From Schistosoma haematobium (lineage: Eukaryota > Platyhelminthes > Trematoda > Strigeidida > Schistosomatidae): a stretch of 64,000 nt of DNA. The translations under genes and the position numbers were made by a program. The DNA lies in assembly GCF_000699445.3 (NCBI RefSeq), contig NC_067200.1:4666950-4730949 (forward strand), in the 5' to 3' direction. Each line of letters begins with the position of its first letter. Position 1 is the first letter of the stretch. The notes below the pieces were generated by a model. That model was given only the letters and a program-made list of their open reading frames with translations, was not told where the DNA came from and did not search any database. Positions 48,167-60,300 of this stretch are shown piece by piece.

Positions 48167-48312
48167 ATGGGCGATCTCAGTGGCCCGGTGTACGAAAGTA
48201 CGCCGAAAAACTATAAAAAACGAAGTACCAGACAAACAAATTTTGCAACACCTCATATTCCACTGGCTGGGGGCGGTAGTAAAAAAGCAAGACTAGTCAT
48301 AGAACAAATAAA
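48167..48312 (+). CDS. cenH3: cenH3 exon 1 (start codon and basic tail)
   Basis: ATG opens 48 codons ending at a GTAAGT donor. The product is basic ([28 protein letters not shown]) and the segment is GC-richer than its surroundings. It exits in phase 2, exactly what the acceptor at 55214 needs. It is shorter than usual ORF cut-offs. It could instead belong to another transcript; an RNA read across 48312/55214 would settle it. Confidence 0.65.
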
Positions 48313-51300
48313 GTAAGTAGTCTCACGTTAATGAGTGTAAATTTCTCGACAATTTTCTGCTGTCTAGTTCACATAGCTTCAACATATTAAATTAGGTTCT
48401 GTACTATGTGTATAGATGACTTTATAGTATAACAATGTACAGGTTTTTCCAGCGCTACCATTCTTTACTTTCTGCCATCATCTCGCTCCAAAATTTCTAG
48501 GGTAACGTATCTATCATCGCTTTTTCCGCAGTTAAATCTTTAATTCACTGTGTTAATTTCAGTTTGTTCTGAGTAGAGACGACGTTTTTGCCCATAATCT
48601 TTCCATTTAGTAGTAATGCAGACATGTGTCTGACAACTCAAGTTACTGTCTGAAGGAAGCACTTTTCACATAAGTAACTGTAAGTTTTTTCCCTATCTAC
48701 ATCTAAAAATTTCTACGGTTACAGGTAAAGTCATTTTTTGACAAAACCATCGGCCCAATGTTTTGAAATTATTAAAATCCAGTTTTCAGGCGGTTGTTGT
48801 AGTACATTTTAAGGGCAAGATACTCCACTTTGAATTAGCCTTGTCTCTGCATGTTAAGTGTTTGGCTTTAGTTTAATAAGGCAATAAATGTATGATACAA
48901 AGCACCTGGTTTTGTCTTGCGTTTTGTTTCTGTCATCGTATCATACGACGAGTAAAGTTGTCGATTTTCAGTACTTATTTTCCAAATTCGCCAAGTGTTT
49001 GATTTCCTACCGTATTCAAGCCAAGTTATCAACCACAATGAAGTACTTGGTGATCCTATTGCTAACCAGTTGCTGGAATTATAGAAGTTACGTGTTTTTT
49101 AGGAAGGGGAAAGCGACTAAATTCGGGTTGTCATGAAGTTCTGAAATTAGTGTACTATGGTGAGTTTAACTTCCTGTTGTTTATTATTCAGGACTATTGT
49201 TGATCAGATATCAGATATACTAGAATATCGTAACTAAATCTATGTTAAGATAACCCACTAGAGATACACAAATCACAGAATAAACTGCTAAACTGCAATC
49301 CTGGGTGTGAACTATAAGATATTGTGGACCCTTACCAACAACTTCATGACCGCGGAGTAAGTCATTGACCATGTGAACGTTAGCTCAGTGAATGACGAGT
49401 TGATGTTTGAAATAAGAAGTACTGGGTTGGAATCTCAATATAAACCTCAACAGGAAATACAGGTACTTCTGTCTAATGAGTTTATAATACGATGTATTTC
49501 GTCCTGAATCCAAATGCTAACCAAATTATCAAATATGCCGAAAACTGTCGTACTCTAGGTTTCAAAGAATTCGTTGTCTTTACCTATCACATCATTATGG
49601 TTCAGAGCACTGTGTATCAAGAAAATAAAGTAAAGGAACTCATTTAATAAGCACAAGTTTTTTCACTCAACCTTCCGACACACTACCCCTTCCATTCAGT
49701 GTTTGAACCAGATGTTCTTTGATCGATAGTAAATCACTTCAACTAATTTAAGTAATGTGGTCTGATTCAGCTAACAGCTCTTATCTCCTAAACGCCTAAA
49801 TAAACTGATTATGTCAATGAGAAAACACGGCGTCTGACAGTGATGCTTTTTTGAATTTGAAGCAGCATTTGAATCTGTAGACCGAGAGGTTCTGTGGACT
49901 TGTCTCTCATCGAAAGGCGTACCCCAGAAGTACGTAAACCTTGTAAGGGCTCTTTACTCGAACACTACCAGTCGAGTCAGAGCTTATGGCACATTGTCAT
50001 CTGATTTCGCAACTTCGAGTATCCGACAAAGCTGCTCACCATATCCACCTCTGTTCAGTTTGATCATGGGTCTACTGCTGGAAATAACGTTCTCACCGTC
50101 TGAACTTATGGGGATTGACTTCCCACCAGGAGGTCTATTCATTGACTTAGAATACTCGAATGACATAGTCCTGTTTGGTGAAGGCACCCTCAAACGCTCT
50201 GGTACGGCCGATAATGGGACAATCAGCTCTCCTCAAAACGATCTCACATCACCACGCATAAACAGCCACTATCAGGGGAGTCCTACTCATGGCCTTCTCG
50301 CGATAGGGGTGTTTTTACATGATTAAGAGGACGGAAAGTGAGTATTCATCGCTTTAGCCAGGTCGGTAGATACGGAGAATCCGCCTAGGGGAGTTGAAAA
50401 ACCCTGATTCCAAACCAACGGTGCACATGGGCTCCAGGACCATGAAGGAACAGATGGCCATATGAACCGGCTAAGTTGGAATTACATCTCCTTACGATGG
50501 TCCACTACCTTGTGTTTTGAACCTCTAGGTCAAATGCTCGGGAAGTAGTGAGCCCCTAATAAAACCACCTACTTCGATTCGGGATTATTCCAGCGCTCGA
50601 ATCAAATGACGAAGTGCGGCGCATATATATTTGGTGCCTCGTACCAATGAACAATGCCAGGATGTTTGGGATGCGCTTCTCCTTTAATGCAAGTTCTTGC
50701 TCCAGGACTGGCCTGCTTCAACACCTAAACTAAGGTTATAGAGTGAAGTAGTCGAACGCGTTGACAAATCCACTTATCTTGGAAGTCTGATCAGCCCTAA
50801 TGGGTTGGTGTCTGATGAAATCTCTGCACGGATTCGAAAAGCTCGTTTGGCTTTTGCCAACTCACGTCGCTTATGGCGAAAGCGAGATATCCGTCTACCA
50901 ATTAAGGAACGAGTATACTGTACTGCAGTTCATTCTGTTCTACTTTACGGCTGCGAAACGTGGCCACTAAGAGTTGTAGATACTCGTAGGTTACTAGTAT
51001 TTGATCACAGATGCCTTAGAAATATTGCTCGCATCTGCTGGGATCATCGGGTAAGTAATCAGTCAGTCAGTCAGTCAGTAGCAACGTAGAATTTCGTACG
51101 TATGTACATCAGTTCGAGTTTCCACACCACATTAGCACAGAGATGCAGTGGTCGATTCAAATCCCATAGTGCTAGATGTAGTAAAATTATAAGCTGTAAT
51201 CAGAAAAGTTAGAGTTTGAAGATGTTATTCAAGGAGTATAATCCGGTGAAATAAATTTGGAAAGAAAAAAAAGAATGAAACATGAAGTCAGAAGATTAGA

Positions 51301-54300
51301 ATTTAGAAGAACACAAAGAATGGATGCACCTGCGCCATTGCAAACGATTTCGAGCCATGTCATTCAGGGTCTCTAACCATCGGTTGTTATCATCTCGCGG
51401 TCCCCAACCAGGTATTCTACACCTATCAACATGACTCAGTCCACTTTTCAGTGAATTCATTTATTTGTGCCATGTTTTGGTCTGGCCGCCCCTAGCTTTC
51501 TTCCAACCTACTCCTATACCATTGAACACCACACGTCGAGGCAGTCGGTGGTTGGGCATACGTAACACGTGTCTCAGCCATCTCAACTGATGAAGTTTCA
51601 CTAAGTCATCAATTGATTTGCCATCCTTACCTAGTACCCGTTTCCTAACAACTACGTTACTTACTCGATGGTCCCAGGATATACGAGTAATTTTTCGAAG
51701 ACACCTATGATTGAATACTAGTAACCTACGAATATCCTCTACTCTTACCAGTCATGTTTCACTGCCATAAAGTAGGACGGAACGAACTGCTGCGCAGTAA
51801 ACACGTCCTTTGGTTGATAGACGGATATCTCGCCTACTCCATAAGTGACGCAAGTTGGCAAAAGCTAGTTGAGCCTTCTGTATCCGTGCTGAGACTTCGT
51901 CACACAGCAGACCACAAGGGCTGATGAGACTTCCAAGATAAGTGAAGCGATCGACAGGCTCAGTTACTTCACTCCTTACCATTAGTTCGAGTGTCAATGC
52001 AACCCAATCCTGAAGCAACATTTGGCATTTCGAGTGGGAGAATCGCATCCCGAACATCCTTGCATTGTTGCTTAGAGTGGTCAGAAGACTGCATTTTGTC
52101 AGCGTTTTCACCAAATAAAACTATGCCATCTGCATATTCTAAGTCAACAAATGAACCTCCCGGTAGAAGTTCAACCCCTGGAAATCTAGACGAGGAAAGT
52201 GTTATCTCTAAAAGTACGTCAATGACAAAGTTGAACAAGAATGGAGAGAGTGGACAGCCCTGACGAACACCACTTGAGGTAATCAATTTTGATGACAGTT
52301 TGCCATAAGCTCTCACTCGACCAGTTATAGTGAGGTTGAACGCATGGTATTAGAGAATGGTGGTAAATCAATTGATGAGGTTGCAAATCTTCATCTACTG
52401 AGATGGTTGGGTCACGTTGTACGTATGTCCAACCATCGACTACCATGACGCTCAATAATAATTAGTGTTGGAGATGATTGGAAGAAAGTTAGGTGCGGCC
52501 AAACCAAAACGTGGCGTCAGTGCTTAAAGTCACTAACTTCTGATCTGAGCCATGTTAGTAGATGCAGACTACTTGGTTGCGGTCTGATTTTCTCGTGTTT
52601 GCAGTTCACGAGTCTTAATTAGGCGTCCGATAATTATTGAGGCCACTATTTTAGATGTTATGTTAGCCAAACAAATCCGTCAATGGTTGCCACAGGATGA
52701 TTTTGACCCTCTCTTATATATTGGGACAATTTATTTATTTATTTTAACACAGACATTCGTACAAGGAGGCACCAAATACATATGCGCCACACAAATCCCA
52801 TTCGATATGTGTGAGGGCTGTGATACTGCCGGGGTGCCCAAACCGAAGCAGTCAGATGAGATTACGTCCAGCTCCCAGATCTTAGCTAAAATATTAGTCA
52901 ACCTAATTGCTTAAACTAGACCACCATACTTAAATACCTCTGGAGCCAATCCATTTAGACCAGCTGCTCTTTTCCTCATTACCTATAGCCTTTGGAATTG
53001 CAGCTAGAGTTGGGGGACCTACTTCAATGTTCCATTCACGCTGTCTGGGAATGGTGAGTAGATGTAGAGTAGCTAAAGGCCAGCTGAACTGCTCCCTAAA
53101 GTGTTCCGCTCACCGTTCTAAACGTCTGGACTGGGAGCATGTAAGTGTCGTCTTTTCCCGAGATAGTCTCACTCACACATGACTTAGTAATTCCAGTTTT
53201 TTTATTAGTCTGAAGAGCCGTTTTGTATCACCTACAGCTGCCGCTTTTTCCATCTCTTTTGCTTTCGTTGCCGACCGCTGCTCACGGTCGTTCCTTAGAC
53301 TTTTGGTTAACGTAGATCTGATTTGTTTTCGCTCTTCATCGTGTTCAGAGTTTGATGGGATGAGTTTACGAGAATCTATCAGTGCAATAGACTTTTCTGT
53401 AACCCTTTGGTCTAAATCAATAATGGATGTCACTGCTGTTTGTATATCTTTCCAAGCAACATCTGGGTCAGCCTCGTTTTCAGAACTGCCCAAGTGTGAC
53501 CTCAGTTGTTCCTGGAATTTATTTTCGCCTTTTTCATCACTCAATTAAATTCTCAAGGGTTTTCTTAGTATGGCTTTTCTGCGTCCAGTGAGGCGCAAGC
53601 AGCTGCGTGCCCGTATTGAAGCATAGTAAGAGTTCAATCAGGTGTCCCAGAATGAGCGACAATCTTCTATCGACCCTCACCAACGATGACTGATGGCAAT
53701 ATGGTCTATGTTAGTCCATCGTTGGTTTGGTGCAGAGGGTCACCATATTAGATGATGTCTCACTTTATGCTTAAAATTAGTGTTTGTTAAAAATAAACGA
53801 TTGTGTGAGCACAATTGCAGCAGTCGATCACCACCACACTAGGACCCTGTATGCGTGTTTTGGGGACAGCATACACGAATGGTACGAGATTCTAGGGTTT
53901 TAGCCAAGGAGGCCTGCTGGCCTATTTGACACAGGATTCGTACGTCAAAGGCTCTAATATGTAGTTTGGAGCGAAGTTGCAGTACACCTGGGACAGTGTT
54001 TTGAGCACTAGAATCGTTGGCTATGGTGACACGTGAGGAGGAAGCCAAAAACGTAGGTTTAGTGTTGAAAGTCGACATAGCGGGAATAATAGGAATTGAT
54101 GAGGGAGATTGATTATGAATACAGTGGTATTGAGTGCTGTTAGAGGTACGAGGGCGGTTATCACTTCCCGGTTGTCCACACCGTGGAAGGGTTCTTCTGG
54201 AGGTGCCTGAAAAGGAAATTGGATTAGAGCTGATCTTAGTGACCTGAGAGCTTGACCGCAGTGCCCAAGGGACAACTGCTTGAGGTTATTTACACACAAC

Positions 54301-57300
54301 CTTTTTGTCAGTAATTTTCGCGTTAGCTCTGTACTTGTTAAGACTTTACTGCCGGAGACGGATATCCGTGGGATAAAGCGGGCTGTGCACTTTTATAGTC
54401 AACCTTTTCTAACCCCACCATTCTTTGTTGGAAGGCAATATCGCTGCTATGCTGGTTATCTGAAGGAAACACCTCACTGCCGTCACAACTCTGTACAGTC
54501 AGCAGTAGGACATCGCCTTCAAACCTTGAGTTTCCTGTTTTTAGCCCTACCGTTCTTCAACCGACCTGCCTGGCATGGTAGGACATTGAGGAACGATTGT
54601 TCCCGCCAGGATAGCTCGTTGATTCATCACGAGAGGCAAGCATGACCACCACGTCAAGGTAGCGACAACGGTAGACAGTGTAAAATGGCTTGATGAGTGA
54701 CCAACACTGGTTCATACGCCAGTTGTTCCTTCAGGATCTTGAAGCCCATGTGCACCATTGGTTTGGAATCAGGGTTTTCCGACTCCCCTAGGTGGATCCT
54801 CCAAATCCAAGAACACGGTTAAAGCACCGGTTACACACTTTTTGTCCTCTGAATTTCGTAAGCAACAGTAAAGCCGCAAGAGGGCAGTGAGTAGGACTTC
54901 CTTGGCAGTGGTTGTATGCACGTGGCAATGTAAGATTATTTGGGGACGGAGAACTGACTCCCCACTCTCGGCCCTAATAAGACATTTGGGGATTCCTACA
55001 CTAAATTTAAACAAGTTCCCAATGCCCGGGAGGGGCAGTATCTCAGCTCTCACACAAATCGCATGATTTTGTGTGGCACATATGTGTTTGGTGCTCCTTT
55101 GTACCAATATTTGTGTTCAAATAGATAACTGAATAAATAAGAAGTCGTAGATTCACTTTCTGTTAGTCTCTCATATATATAATCATCGTTTATTATTTGT
55201 GTATTTATTTTAGCGTTTCAAATCAAGCAGCTCCTCTCGATGGACAGTCAGATGTAAACACAAATGTTAGTTCATCTCGCCGCTCTGTAAATAAACAACT
55301 TTCTCAACCTCGACGAGTTATTGCAAGTATGTAGTTCAGGCATAATTTTCTAATTTGATAGTTATTACAGACTTGTCCACATCGTTTTTTAATTTTTTTC
55401 TTCTTAGGGAGCAGGTAGTAATGATAAACTGTTCGTTGTGATAAATTAAAATCATACACGATTGTCACGCTTATCGACTTTTAAAATTACTATATTTGCA
55501 GGTCATTTCTTAACCATTTTTCTTCATATTTTGTTAGTCATCATGATTTAAATCACTGTGTTATGACCTTGGATGTCTGACTTTTCTATCACGCGACTTA
55601 TCAACCAGTCCGAATACGACTTATACGAATCTTCACACTAGGCCAACCAATGACGTTCAACCGGTGTGGGCAGTTTAGCGTCCTTATTGGTCCTCCGAGC
55701 CCTTCCGCTTGAGTCCAGAACATAATACCAGCTTCTGTAATATGAATCGAATCAGATCGAATCAGATCAGATCGTTTATTTCAGACATACTCGGTTCATA
55801 TATCAATCAGACAGACCACAACGTACCATAAAATAGAAAATAACATGTGTACACAAATAAGCCAAAAAGTGGCTATGAATGAGGGGGACAGTAATTAATA
55901 GACTGAGCATAGCTCAAGAATCGTAAATCGTACAATAATAAATTATAGGTCAAAATAAAGCTTATCATAAAAGGAATATAAATATACATAGTGTAATTGT
56001 TGAGTAGTTATACAATAAGAATATTTATAGAATATTAGTCCATGAATAGTCCTTGGAAGTTACCTGTAATTTAATCTTCACCGGATATAACACACTGGCT
56101 CGTTTGAAGATTAGTTTTCAGCATATAATAACAATCAATAGATAAAATTTATAGAGTAAGGATAATAAATCATCATTTATATTTTTCAGCAAACGAAATG
56201 ACTTTCAGGATTAGCATATTTCAAAAGTTGAGTAGTTAAGTTCACCGATAATGTTTGATATTTCTCTTTGTATTTTAAAACTATGCAAGTGTTTTACTAA
56301 ATTTTGTGAACTTCTTTCAATTGTCTTGTTAAGTTTGGTTGATATTATTATGTACAAGATGGCTAAATATATATGTGATAACCTTTCATTGTACATCAGA
56401 ATAATAAAAGAAGATCTCTATAAAACCAAAATGTAATAAAAAAAGCCAAGAGTCTACCTAATAAGTCGACTGTTTCGTTTCAAGTGTTTATGCATTTTAT
56501 GTAATTCCTCACTTGACAATTTACATAATCTCTTTTGTAATAATATTCAAAACTATGACCAGCTTGGAGAGCATAACTGTGTGTGGTTCAACCAGCCATT
56601 ATGTGGTCCTAGTTTTATGGGGCTACCATAGGAGTTTATAATGTGGTTTATTTTCGGTATGCAATATGATGGGTTCACAAAGTAAATCTAATAGGTCAGA
56701 ACTTTAATTCGTAGGCTAGTAAGTTATTCATGAAGCTCCTATAATCTAATTGCTTATTTACCAAATGTTATCTAATCATATTTGTTTTTGTATGTAAACT
56801 AAATAGAAACCTAGTCTGGTGACCAATAGTCTTGTCATTGGTCTCAGAATAATTTAAGGTTATTTGGTCTCCCAAGCAGTTATCACTCGGTCATATCGTT
56901 TCGTTGCATGTTATCTGTAGACATACATCCTGTTAATTCACTTGAATAAACTAAAAGTTTATATGATCAATCACGTACCTCAACAGTCGGTGATAGTTTG
57001 TTTCGAAGCTAACTAATAAGTATTACCAGTATAGGGGTTGTGGAGATTATTAAGTTTTTGATTGAGGTCATGAACCGATTGATGTTAGACCACCACAATT
57101 GAAAACCTGGAAGCACTGGACCGCTTAGTTTCGAGTAATTCAAAGTATATAGATCAAAGGTTTCCTACATCTTAATGAATCATCCACGTAGATACTAAAA
57201 CAGTCTTTTTTTATCTGGAGTGATACTAACTTATATTGAGTCTTATTTATTGATTTAGTGTGTAAAAGATTAGGATAGTTATATTTGTTGTTGGATTAAC

Positions 57301-60300
57301 TCCACTGATACTATTATGATGTTAAATAAATACTATTTTTCTCAATGTCTCACTAAAAATATCAGCTATATTTCAATCACAGTCATTGACTATAGGCATA
57401 CTGTTTTTCTATCAAAGGAGATGAATATATATTTTCTCTATCGCAAGGTAATAAAATTAAGAGAGTTAGTTTGGGTGTGATTATAGTTTATGGACGACTT
57501 TTAAGCGATACCAAAATGACCTTGAGAATGTTCGCCTGATAATTAGTACCGAATGAGGGTTATAAACCTGTGTGAGGAATTCGAATTATGATTTACAGTT
57601 GACGGTTAAGGTTAGGAATTAGATTTAGGGTTTTTATCATGAATTGACATGAGCTATGGTGCCAAAACTTTATTCATCCAGATGGATGAGGGAATTTCGT
57701 GCCAAAATCCAAGACCTCTTATCTTATACGTGATTGATTCATCCATAAATTATAGTCTCGCCTTAGTTTGATAAAGAAAATATTCTTTCCAACAATATCA
57801 TTTGTTAATGTCATACAATCGTATTTATAGTTATTTATTACAGTAGTTTATAACAAAATAATTAAGTTACGCTCCATATTTATTTATTTATTTGAACACA
57901 AATATTGGTACAAGGGGGCACCAGATACATATGCGCCACACTGATCTCATTCGATATGTGTGAGGACTGTGATACTGCCCGGGTGCAGAGACCGAAGCAG
58001 GTGGTTTTCTTCGAGGGCCACACCCTGAGCCTTTGACCTAAAGGTCTAGCCCACAAGGCAGTGGAGCATCGTAAGGAGATGCGGTCCCATGGCAGCCGGT
58101 GACCAACAATAGGTTCATGCGCCATTTGTTCCTTCAGGATACTGGAGCTCATGTGCACCACTGGTTTGGAATCGGGATTTTCAACTCTTCTAGGTAGACT
58201 CTCCGTGTCCACCGACCCGGTTAAATCGCCTGGTATTCATTCTTCGTCCTGTCAATTTCGTCAACAACACCCCCCACCACGAGAAGGCAGTGAGTAAAAC
58301 TTCCCTGGCAGAGGCTATGTACACGTGGCCATGTGAAAGCATTTTGAGAGGGAGAGCGGACTCTTCCCACTCTCGGCTGTACCAGGGTATTTGGTGGCAA
58401 TCTATGCTCCATTAACAGAATGATTAAAAAGTTATAAGTACCAAAAACAATTTATGAAACAGTTTAAAGGACAATGAAAAACAGTTAAGTGAAAAATATA
58501 AATATCACAGGTATCAATAATTAAAAATTAGAGATGTTGGAACTACAGTTCAATAAGAGATTGAACAGATCGTTTTTCAACACAGATCAGTTATGAATCG
58601 ACAAAGCCTTTTTTGTATATGACTTCGTGATTTGTGCCCCCTTTGTGCTAGTTTATTTAACCTTAAAGATGATTTGACAATCAACGTCTGATGAGTCTAA
58701 TTAGCCTGAGTTAACGAAATGTTTGAAAGTATGTCTTTATTATATTACATTCATGCTGTATTTGCTTGACAATGCTTGGAGGTACGTTCGAAAAGAGTAC
58801 ACTTTTTGCAGTCGATATAACTTTCTCCACATTACTAACTGAACCTATATATTTATATAATGATCCAAAGCCTCACTCTATTCTCAACACATCCTCAAAC
58901 CAGCTGTCAACCAGAAAAAAAAGACAGTTTAAGTTCAATCGAATAAAAAGTCTTTCCTGGACTATATTGTAGCTGAGATTTTAAAAATCATCTTTTTCTC
59001 ATTATTCTCTACAGATGTATTTCGTGTTTAAGATTCTTCTGATTACTTTATTGATAAATGACTATCATGTTTCAAATCAACTTTGAATAAGACTATGCTA
59101 TTATATTTGGTAACATAGCTATGCTACTTTTTATAGCTAAAATGTATTTTTATCTTGACTGATATTTTGTCACTACCTTTGATAACTTCATTTCTGTTAT
59201 ATTTTTTTTTCACTATCAAAAACAAACAAAGCTGGAAATAAATCTCGTCAAAACAACTGGATGTATGTGAATCGTAAAGAAACATCTAAACCGAGTAATC
59301 GTCGTGTTTCACCTATTCGAAATCGACAGTCTCAGAGCTCCGGTCGAAATAGACAGTTAGTTCAAACACAACAGTCAAGTAAAACAACAGGAAGTGCTTC
59401 AAATGATAATCAAATTAGGCCGAAGAGAAGAGCTGCTCCCTGTGAAATCGCTTTAAGAGAAATAAGAGCTTTTCAGCGTAGTACAAATCTTCTTTTAAGG
59501 TAAGTTGTTATAACTTGTGTAACCTGTTAATTCTTACGTGATAAGATCGCTAATCAAAACATGGCTTCTACAATCCTAACACTGTGTCAAGCCAATGATG
59601 TGTTGACCGGTACTAAAAGTCTAGAGTCCTTAATAGTCTTTCTTGCCTAGCTCTGTCTGTTGAGTCCAGAACACCAATATCAGTTTCCACTAGATGAATC
59701 ATATATTTCAGACATACTGGGTTTATATACAAGCAAACCAGACCACATCGTATCATAAAATAGAAAATAACGTTTGTACAAGATCAAAAAGTGACTGTAA
59801 TTGTGAGAGACTAACTAATAAATTGGGAATAACTTAAGTATAGTAAATCGTATGATAGTAGTCAATAGGTTAAATAAAAGCTTATGATAAAAAGATTATA
59901 AATATATGTATAATCTAGTTACTTAACAGTTATACATTAAGAATATATATATAATAATAACAGTCTTTAGGTATAATATAAGTGACTAAGTTTCTCAACT
60001 TCTATCATTAGGGATTTAGACAACATATCCATTTTCAAGCAGAAGTCAAGTAAAATCCACAACAGTTTTCATTTTTACTTTGTGAATTTACTACATAACC
60101 TTTAACATCATGGAACATATAAGAGTATTTGACCAGAAATGCCTGTGTTATAGTGTGACGTAGGGTACTAAACAAATTTATTGAGGAGCTAGTGAATTTT
60201 CATCGATTTAAGTGACTGTGACATGTGATAGGTCCGCCTAATCACTACCTATCTTGACACGCGGTGATGGGTTGCTTAGGTCTAGGTTGAAAAAAGGTAG

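Larger units (their letters stand above)
49806..51090 (+). pseudogene. RTE (SR2-type) reverse transcriptase, split by R1 insertion
   Basis: Plus-strand frames read [14 protein letters not shown] (motif A region), the motif B region in a shifted frame, and [15 protein letters not shown] (motif C, where the family has YADD) up to 50194. After an R1 insert at 50195-50660 the polyprotein resumes at [11 protein letters not shown] and continues through [20 protein letters not shown] and [12 protein letters not shown]. It ends in (CAGT)n at 51060-51082, which looks like its 3' simple-repeat tail. The active site is lost (YSND). Confidence 0.75.
51230..54650 (-). mobile_element. Near full-length RTE (SR2-type) LINE, decayed
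   Basis: Reading 5' to 3' on the minus strand: the endonuclease start ([20 protein letters not shown], near 53960), endonuclease end (about 53830-53570), linker 53544-53173 and the RT N-terminal region (53170-52600). RT palm to thumb follows at 52316-51752 and the C-terminal domain (HRLRWLGHVLRM-like) at 51730-51230. It is interrupted by an R1 fragment at 52728-52865 and by an opposite-strand RTE 3' piece at 52330-52600. About 60 residues between the RT fingers and motif B are missing at that point. Confidence 0.7.
55327..59231. other. Intron 2 of cenH3
   Basis: 3.9 kb. It holds repeat R3 (55575-56130), a MITE (57475-57762) and an R1 copy (57878-58392). No coding signal is seen elsewhere; the ORFs at 56251 and 58766 have no motifs. 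Confidence 0.6.

Noticed and set aside
51920..51955. CTGATGAG in the RTE copy, hammerhead-like
   Set aside because: It encodes the conserved GSLISP region on the other strand and lacks the GAAA box.
52735..55110. R1 as a tRNA-derived SINE with A and B boxes
   Set aside because: GGTTCGGGATTCGAG-like strings occur in one copy (90-105) but not at a consistent place in the others.
58685..58720. CTGATGAG followed by CGAAA, resembling a hammerhead core
   Set aside because: Stem II pairs only at its first two positions and no stem I or III partners are found next to it.
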